The notes under the pieces: model-generated
Database searches by the model: none
Told to the model about the DNA's origin: nothing
Seen by the model: the letters and a program-made list of their open reading frames with translations, nothing else
Made by a program: the position numbers and the translations under genes
Assembly: GCA_947631135.1 (NCBI GenBank)
Contig: CANRKE010000003.1
Span: 1 to 35,219, forward strand
Length of the DNA: 35,219 nucleotides
DNA from: an uncultured Bacilli bacterium
GTDB lineage: Bacteria > Bacillota_I > Bacilli_A > RF39 > UBA660
Direction: 5' to 3'
In this document: positions 30,844-35,219 of the stretch, piece by piece
Layout of the letters: each line of letters opens with the position of its first letter
Numbering within the stretch: position 1 is the first letter of the stretch

Positions 30844-31767
30844 ATGAATAAAAGTGGGAATGCGTTAAAAAGATTTTTAACTAATAAGAACACAGTTACA
30901 ATTCTAGGGGTTTTAGTAGGAGCTGCTGTGCTTATTTTTGGTTATCAATATAGAGTTAATAGCCAAATTGAGCAAGTAACAATATTAGTTGCAAAACAAG
31001 ATATACAACCAAAGACAAAGATAACTGAATCAATGGTTGAACAAGTAAGTGTTGCTCGTGCACTATATGATAAAATGATAGGTAATTATGGTGAAGGAGT
31101 AAGTGTTTTAAGAAGTGTAAGTGAATTAGATACATTTGCTAATGGAGCATATGCTAATGTAAATGCACTAATTCCTAAAGGTACAGCTTTGATTAGGAAT
31201 ACTAATGTAGTAGAAGAATCAGCTATACCATCAAGTGTACTTAAAAAAGTAAATAAAGGAGAAGTACCATATGGTTTTGCTATCAATTACAATGATACAT
31301 ATGGTAATGCAATAATGCCTGATATGTATGTTGATATATACATGAAATATACTAATGATGAAGGTAAAGTAGTAATAGGAAAATTGCTTGAAAATGTTAA
31401 AGTTTTAGCTGCACTAGATTCAAGTTATAGAGATGTATTTGAAAATACTGCAGAACAAAGAACAACATCAATATTCTTCTTCAGCTTAACAGAAGAATAC
31501 CATTTACTACTTAGAAAAGCAAGATACTTATCAGTAGAGTTAATTCCTGTTCCAGTAACAGCATCAGTTACAAATGAAGATTATGAAGGAACATTGAGAA
31601 TAAGTAGTTCAGAATTAAGACAATACATAGAAGATAGAACAGTTAATGTAACATTGGATCAATTACCACAAGATGATACCCCAAATGTAGAAATTGAGAA
31701 TAATAATGGATCAGACTCAAAATCAAATTCAAAATCAGACACAAGCGCAAAATCCAGCACAAGATAA
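30844..31767 (+). CDS. cpaB: CpaB-like Flp/Tad pilus assembly protein (SAF domain)
   Basis: A 307-residue protein with one N-terminal membrane helix (~19-36, VTILGVLVGAAVLIFGYQ), then an outer region with a SAF-like fold: VTILVAKQDIQPKTKITESM, VEQVSVARAL, ALIPKGTALI and GFAINYNDTYGNAIMPDMYV. CpaB/RcpC proteins help assemble Tad pili outside the membrane; in monoderms there is no secretin for it to serve. The C-terminal ~30 residues are low-complexity Ser/Lys/Asn. ATG 30844 has a strong GAGGAGG. The last 62 bases overlap the start of the ATPase gene in another frame. It is the first gene of the cpaB-cpaF-tadB-tadC run. Confidence 0.85.
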   Translation: MNKSGNALKRFLTNKNTVTILGVLVGAAVLIFGYQYRVNSQIEQVTILVAKQDIQPKTKITESMVEQVSVARALYDKMIGNYGEGVSVLRSVSELDTFANGAYANVNALIPKGTALIRNTNVVEESAIPSSVLKKVNKGEVPYGFAINYNDTYGNAIMPDMYVDIYMKYTNDEGKVVIGKLLENVKVLAALDSSYRDVFENTAEQRTTSIFFFSLTEEYHLLLRKARYLSVELIPVPVTASVTNEDYEGTLRISSSELRQYIEDRTVNVTLDQLPQDDTPNVEIENNNGSDSKSNSKSDTSAKSSTR

Positions 31768-33388
31768 TCAAGTTCAAAATACTAATCAACAACAAGTTTC
31801 TAAGCCAGAAGCAAAATCTGAAAATAGTGAAGATGCTATATTTTCACATATAGATTTTGGACCATTACAAAAATATTTAGATAATGATGATATTACCGAT
31901 ATTTCATATTCAAATGGTGGACAAGTTTGGCTTAAATCTCTAGAAAAAGGGGTATATAGAATAGATGAACCTGCAATTAACAATGCTTTAATGGAAAAAA
32001 TAGCGTTCCAATGTTCAAATGCAATGGGGAAGACCTTCAATATGGCTCAACCATTTTTGGATGCTGAAGGTACAGAATTACGTTTAAACTTCGTTCATGA
32101 GTCAATAGCTCGTAATGGTATTGCTGCAGTTCTAAGAAAGACTCCAGCAAAAGTAAGATTAAATAAAGATAAATTAATTAATGAACATTATGTAACAGAA
32201 AATATACATGACTTTTTAATAGAGTGTGTATTAGGTCACTGTAATATAATAGTTAGTGGGGAAACTGGTAGTGGTAAAACAGAGTTCGTTAAATATTTAG
32301 CAGCTCATACAAGAGAAAATGAAAAAATAATAACAATAGAAGATACTTTGGAATTACACTTAGATAGAATATTTCCACATAGAGATATAGTTGCAATGAA
32401 AACAAATAACATTGCATCATATACAGAAGTACTTGTTACATGTATGAGACAGAACCCAATATGGATATTATTATCAGAAGTTCGTAGTGCTGAAGCTGTT
32501 ATGGCAGTTCGTAACTCTATTTCATCAGGACATAAAATTTTATCTACAATACATGCTGATAAAGCTACATCTATTCCAACCAGATTATACAGTTTACTTG
32601 AATCAAACATAGATATTGAACAATTCTTATCAACTATACATAGATATATTCAATTAGGAGTACATATAAGAGGTTATTTTTCTAAACAATATGGAAGATT
32701 TCAAAGGGAAATTGTTGAAATTGCAGAATTCTTTGTTGATGAGAATAATAAACCTGGAAGCAATGTAATATATCAAAAGACTGTTGATGGAAGAATCACA
32801 AGAAGAAATCCATCTAAGTACTTAATAGATTATCTTGATATTCAAGGTGTACAATTATCTAAAAAAGTAATGGTTGAAAAAGAAGGAGAACAAGAAGATG
32901 ATAGTCTTGATAAAGCAAATCAAGAAATGGATAGAATGCAACAAATAACAGGACAAGTAAGTGTTGAGGATAATAAAGATAATAATCAAGTAGAACAACC
33001 AGTTAATGTTCAAACTCCTCAAAATCAAATTCAAAATAATCAAAATATGAATAATAATATGGTAAACAATAACTTTAACAATATGCAAAATTTAAATAAT
33101 ACAATGTTTACAAATAATAACAATAATTTCAATACAAATAATATGATGAATCAACAAATGTATAAACAACCAATGAATAATCAATTTATGAATAATAACA
33201 TTATGAACAACAATATGAATATGCAAATGCCTAGTATACAACCACAAACAAATAATACAACTAATCAAATAGTACAAGGTATGCAATCAAATAATATGAA
33301 TAATATGCAAAATAATAATGTTAATTTACAACAAGATATGAATAACTTCCAAGATAGTAATGATGATGCTGAAGAAATATTAATGTAA
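31706..33388 (+). CDS. cpaF: CpaF/TadA-type secretion ATPase with a prion-like Asn/Gln/Met-rich tail
   Basis: A 561-residue cytoplasmic hexameric-type ATPase that powers Tad pilus assembly. After a Gln/Asn-rich start (~1-30), the N-terminal domain has FGPLQKYLDNDDITDISYSN. Walker A is GETGSGKTEF (185-194), the Asp box is ITIEDTLELHL, Walker B is PIWILLSEVRSAEA (~251-264) and the His box is SGHKILSTIHADKA. Usual CpaF proteins end soon after residue ~410 here; this one adds ~125 residues rich in Asn, Gln and Met (about 430-552, e.g. NNMNNMQNNNVNLQQDMNNF) before the acidic end DDAEEILM. Start ATG 31706 lies within the 3' end of cpaB (62-base overlap) with only a weak GAGA site; the frame also extends to TTG 31694. 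It is followed 12 bases later by tadB. Confidence 0.9.
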   Translation: MDQTQNQIQNQTQAQNPAQDNQVQNTNQQQVSKPEAKSENSEDAIFSHIDFGPLQKYLDNDDITDISYSNGGQVWLKSLEKGVYRIDEPAINNALMEKIAFQCSNAMGKTFNMAQPFLDAEGTELRLNFVHESIARNGIAAVLRKTPAKVRLNKDKLINEHYVTENIHDFLIECVLGHCNIIVSGETGSGKTEFVKYLAAHTRENEKIITIEDTLELHLDRIFPHRDIVAMKTNNIASYTEVLVTCMRQNPIWILLSEVRSAEAVMAVRNSISSGHKILSTIHADKATSIPTRLYSLLESNIDIEQFLSTIHRYIQLGVHIRGYFSKQYGRFQREIVEIAEFFVDENNKPGSNVIYQKTVDGRITRRNPSKYLIDYLDIQGVQLSKKVMVEKEGEQEDDSLDKANQEMDRMQQITGQVSVEDNKDNNQVEQPVNVQTPQNQIQNNQNMNNNMVNNNFNNMQNLNNTMFTNNNNNFNTNNMMNQQMYKQPMNNQFMNNNIMNNNMNMQMPSIQPQTNNTTNQIVQGMQSNNMNNMQNNNVNLQQDMNNFQDSNDDAEEILM

Positions 33389-33400
33389 GGTGGTGTCGAT

Positions 33401-34303
33401 ATGACGGTTTTATTATTTCTAATTTTAGTATTTATTGGTATATTTATAGTAGCTTATAGAAATAAGAAAAATGATAGTGTATATAAATATTTATCACAAG
33501 AAGGTAAATTATTATATGATAGATTAGCTCCATATTCTTATAAAGTAATACGTGAAAAAGTAAAAGAAATGAAGCAAGATTTCACAATACGTGAATATAT
33601 TAAACAAATAATTATATTTGCTGGATTTGCAGCAGTTATAACATACTTATATTTCTATAGTATAATTTGGTCTATAATTTATGCATTAGTTGCTGTATCT
33701 GTTATACCATACCTTACATATTTAAGATATAAAAGATTATATTCAGAGTTTATATTTGAACAAATTCAAGTATATACTACAAATGTAATTATGGAATATC
33801 AAACAACAAAGTCATTTGTTAAGGCTTTAGAAGGTGTTGCTGCATCAGGTGTATTAGAAGATCCAGTTTTAACGGATGTTAAGATAATGCTTGATTTAGC
33901 ATATCAAAAAGGACAAATAGATGATTCGATAGAATTTATGAATAAAAAGTATCCATACCATATAGTTAAAAATATGCATCAATTATTCTTACAAGTTACT
34001 AAAGAAGGTGCTCGTGATATATCTGGATCATTAGATAACATGTCACTGGATATAGATACACTTGTTGAAGGAGTATACCGTGATAGATTAGATAGACAAC
34101 AATTCCATAAACAATTTTTAATGTATGGTGTTATGCTATTCTTCCTTGTTGCTATAATTCAATTATTACTTGGTAATGACCAATATTTAAAAATGATTGA
34201 ACTATGGTATATAAAGTTAGTATTACATGCAGTATTATTGTTTAATAGTTTCTTCCTACTTAATGGAGAAAAATATTATAATGAGAATGTAGGTGGAGAA
34301 TAA
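33401..34303 (+). CDS. tadB: TadB-like Tad/T2SSF membrane platform protein
   Basis: A 300-residue membrane protein. It has an N-terminal helix (~2-18), two further helices (~68-110, IIIFAGFAAVITYLYFYSII) and two at the C-terminus (~240-262 and ~272-292), with the cytoplasmic T2SSF domain between (FIFEQIQVYTTNVIMEYQTT, FVKALEGVAASG, LDLAYQKGQIDDSIEFM). TadB and TadC form the inner-membrane platform that the CpaF ATPase drives to assemble or export Flp-type pilins. ATG 33401 has the strong site AAGGTGGTG, 12 bases after the ATPase gene. Its stop overlaps the start of tadC (TAATG). The platform protein is of normal size for the family. Confidence 0.85.
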   Translation: MTVLLFLILVFIGIFIVAYRNKKNDSVYKYLSQEGKLLYDRLAPYSYKVIREKVKEMKQDFTIREYIKQIIIFAGFAAVITYLYFYSIIWSIIYALVAVSVIPYLTYLRYKRLYSEFIFEQIQVYTTNVIMEYQTTKSFVKALEGVAASGVLEDPVLTDVKIMLDLAYQKGQIDDSIEFMNKKYPYHIVKNMHQLFLQVTKEGARDISGSLDNMSLDIDTLVEGVYRDRLDRQQFHKQFLMYGVMLFFLVAIIQLLLGNDQYLKMIELWYIKLVLHAVLLFNSFFLLNGEKYYNENVGGE

Positions 34304-35091
34304 TGTGGGAATTATTTATAGTTATAGCAATCGCACTAATTGTATGTGTAGTTAATGGTGTTATTGACAGTAAGAAATTTTTTGATGACAATAGCATATA
34401 TATTAGATCTCTTAAAGAAAATGATTATGATTTCTTAGTTCATGTTAGATATGGTGAGGCAGTTGATCCAAATGTTTTATTTAATAAAAGACTTAAAAAT
34501 GCAGTACTAATATTTGGAGTTGCATTAATATTCTTTATATCAAATATAAGCTTCTTAAATATACTTATATGTGCAGGTATTGCAGTATTTATATTTAAAA
34601 GTGGTTATTCAAATTTAAAGGCTTATTATAAAAAAAGATTACATGATATTGACTTATTACTTCCATATTATCTTAAGATGCTTGAAGTTTTGATTCAATA
34701 TTATACAGTTCCAGTTGCAATATCAAGATCAATTGATGATGCACCAGAAATATTTAGACCTGGACTTAGAAAATTGATAACTAAGATTGAAAATGGGGAT
34801 TCTAGTATTGATCCATATATGGATTTTGCTAAGGAGTATCCCGTTAGAGATTCAATGAGAATGATGCGTTTACTATACAGATTAGGTCTTGGTATCCAAG
34901 AAAATAAAGAAGAACAATTATTGTTATTATCTAAAACAATATCTTCACTTCAAAATAAAGCAAGAGAACAAAAATACAAAGAAAGACTTGAAAAGATGCA
35001 AGGAAAGACAATGATAATGCTTGGTGGTACAGGAGCAGGAGTTATAGTTTTACTATTAGTAGCTATGATGATGCTTATGAATACAATGTAA
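34303..35091 (+). CDS. tadC: TadC-like Tad/T2SSF membrane platform protein
   Basis: A 262-residue membrane protein. It has an N-terminal helix (~3-19), two central helices (~64-98, VLIFGVALIFFISNISFLNI), the T2SSF cytoplasmic domain (DIDLLLPYYLKMLEVLIQYY, VAISRSIDDAPEIFRPGLRK, MRLLYRLGLGIQENKEEQ) and a last helix at ~238-258. It pairs with TadB in the inner-membrane platform. The start ATG overlaps the tadB stop by one base. It is the last gene of the run and of the window. No prepilin peptidase, Flp prepilin or TadZ gene follows within the remaining 128 bases; the other parts must lie beyond the window or elsewhere. Confidence 0.82.
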   Translation: MWELFIVIAIALIVCVVNGVIDSKKFFDDNSIYIRSLKENDYDFLVHVRYGEAVDPNVLFNKRLKNAVLIFGVALIFFISNISFLNILICAGIAVFIFKSGYSNLKAYYKKRLHDIDLLLPYYLKMLEVLIQYYTVPVAISRSIDDAPEIFRPGLRKLITKIENGDSSIDPYMDFAKEYPVRDSMRMMRLLYRLGLGIQENKEEQLLLLSKTISSLQNKAREQKYKERLEKMQGKTMIMLGGTGAGVIVLLLVAMMMLMNTM

Positions 35092-35103
35092 AATAAATTT
35101 ATT

Positions 35104-35138
35104 AAAATATCATAATATTAAATGTTATGATGTTTTTT
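35104..35138 (+). terminator. Terminator of the Tad operon, twin of the one at 1338
   Basis: A 14-bp stem (35104-35117 with 35123-35136, two G-T pairs) around TTAAA, ending in TTTTTT. Sequence and flanks nearly match the terminator after the first gene. The remaining 81 bases hold only A/T runs and no gene. Confidence 0.8.
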
Positions 35139-35219
35139 ACTTGTATGTCAAGAAAATTAAAAAAATTAAAAAAAATTTAATTTTTCAAAAATCAGAGTTT
35201 TGTGTTCAAAAATTAACGA

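Noticed and set aside
32855..33286. His/Ile-rich minus-strand frames opposite the cpaF tail
   Set aside because: They arise from the antisense of the Asn/Met repeats (AAT and ATG give ATT and CAT) and have no ribosome site.
33007..33360. CRISPR-like or tandem DNA repeat in the cpaF tail
   Set aside because: The repetition is at the level of Asn/Gln/Met codons, irregular in spacing, in frame, and without distinct spacers.
1..35219. UGA read as Trp (code 4)
   Set aside because: Trp in conserved motifs (WCGPC, WDTQGLPVE, LLNTV...WGNF) is coded by TGG and conserved proteins end at normal lengths without TGA read-through.

Overview
The window is about 35 kb of very AT-rich DNA (roughly three quarters A+T by eye) from a low-GC Gram-positive-type bacterium. 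Pointers are a class B sortase, YtrA-type GntR/ABC genes, a monoderm-style Tad (Flp-type) locus without a secretin, strong Shine-Dalgarno sequences and sigma-A-like promoters (several of the extended -10 type, TGnTATAAT). The style fits an uncultured gut Bacilli/Mycoplasmatota-like lineage (RF39-like), but that placement is inference. The code is standard with TGG for Trp. Of 30 gene ends, 22 are TAA, 7 TAG and only one TGA. No rRNA, tRNA, CRISPR array or complete insertion sequence was seen.

Left part (1-15017): the 3' end of a large surface protein with a twin of the last terminator in the window; ileS, encoding an IleRS of the long 'type 2' kind with an altered HIGH motif (KIHH); a convergent class B sortase with a large unexplained cytoplasmic N-terminal region; a thioredoxin; an operon of a small membrane protein, a two-sensor-domain protein with a degenerate GGDEF domain, and a YihY/BrkB-type membrane protein; a possible structured RNA; a YtrA-like repressor with ABC ATPase and permease under a palindromic operator; gene debris; and a MacB-like fused ABC exporter.

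Middle (15018-25852): an RNHCP zinc protein, a second surface protein carrying a divergent version of the domain in the first gene, ung, then a likely membrane-stress module (two Tim44-like/zinc-ribbon paralogues and a YdjI-like SPFH protein). Next comes an accessory stretch: a YhcG/DUF1016 PD-(D/E)XK nuclease gene lying between an intact Bro-N gene and a near-identical but internally deleted Bro-N remnant (flanking direct repeats), a second gene remnant, a strong palindrome, a degenerate kinase-fold protein, and a one-base-overlapping AAA ATPase + TOPRIM-like pair that looks like a phage-defence cassette.

Right part (25899-35219): a cell-surface locus. A thioredoxin-fold lipoprotein without CxxC faces a coupled pair encoding a small anchored protein and a 1039-residue secreted protein with seven Cys-Cys doublets; then a stripped-down Tad machine follows: a pseudopilin-like small protein, CpaB, the CpaF/TadA ATPase (with an Asn/Gln/Met-rich prion-like tail), TadB and TadC, ending in a terminator. 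The best candidates for something new are this Cys-rich/Tad locus, the AAA/TOPRIM pair and the repeat-flanked nuclease.
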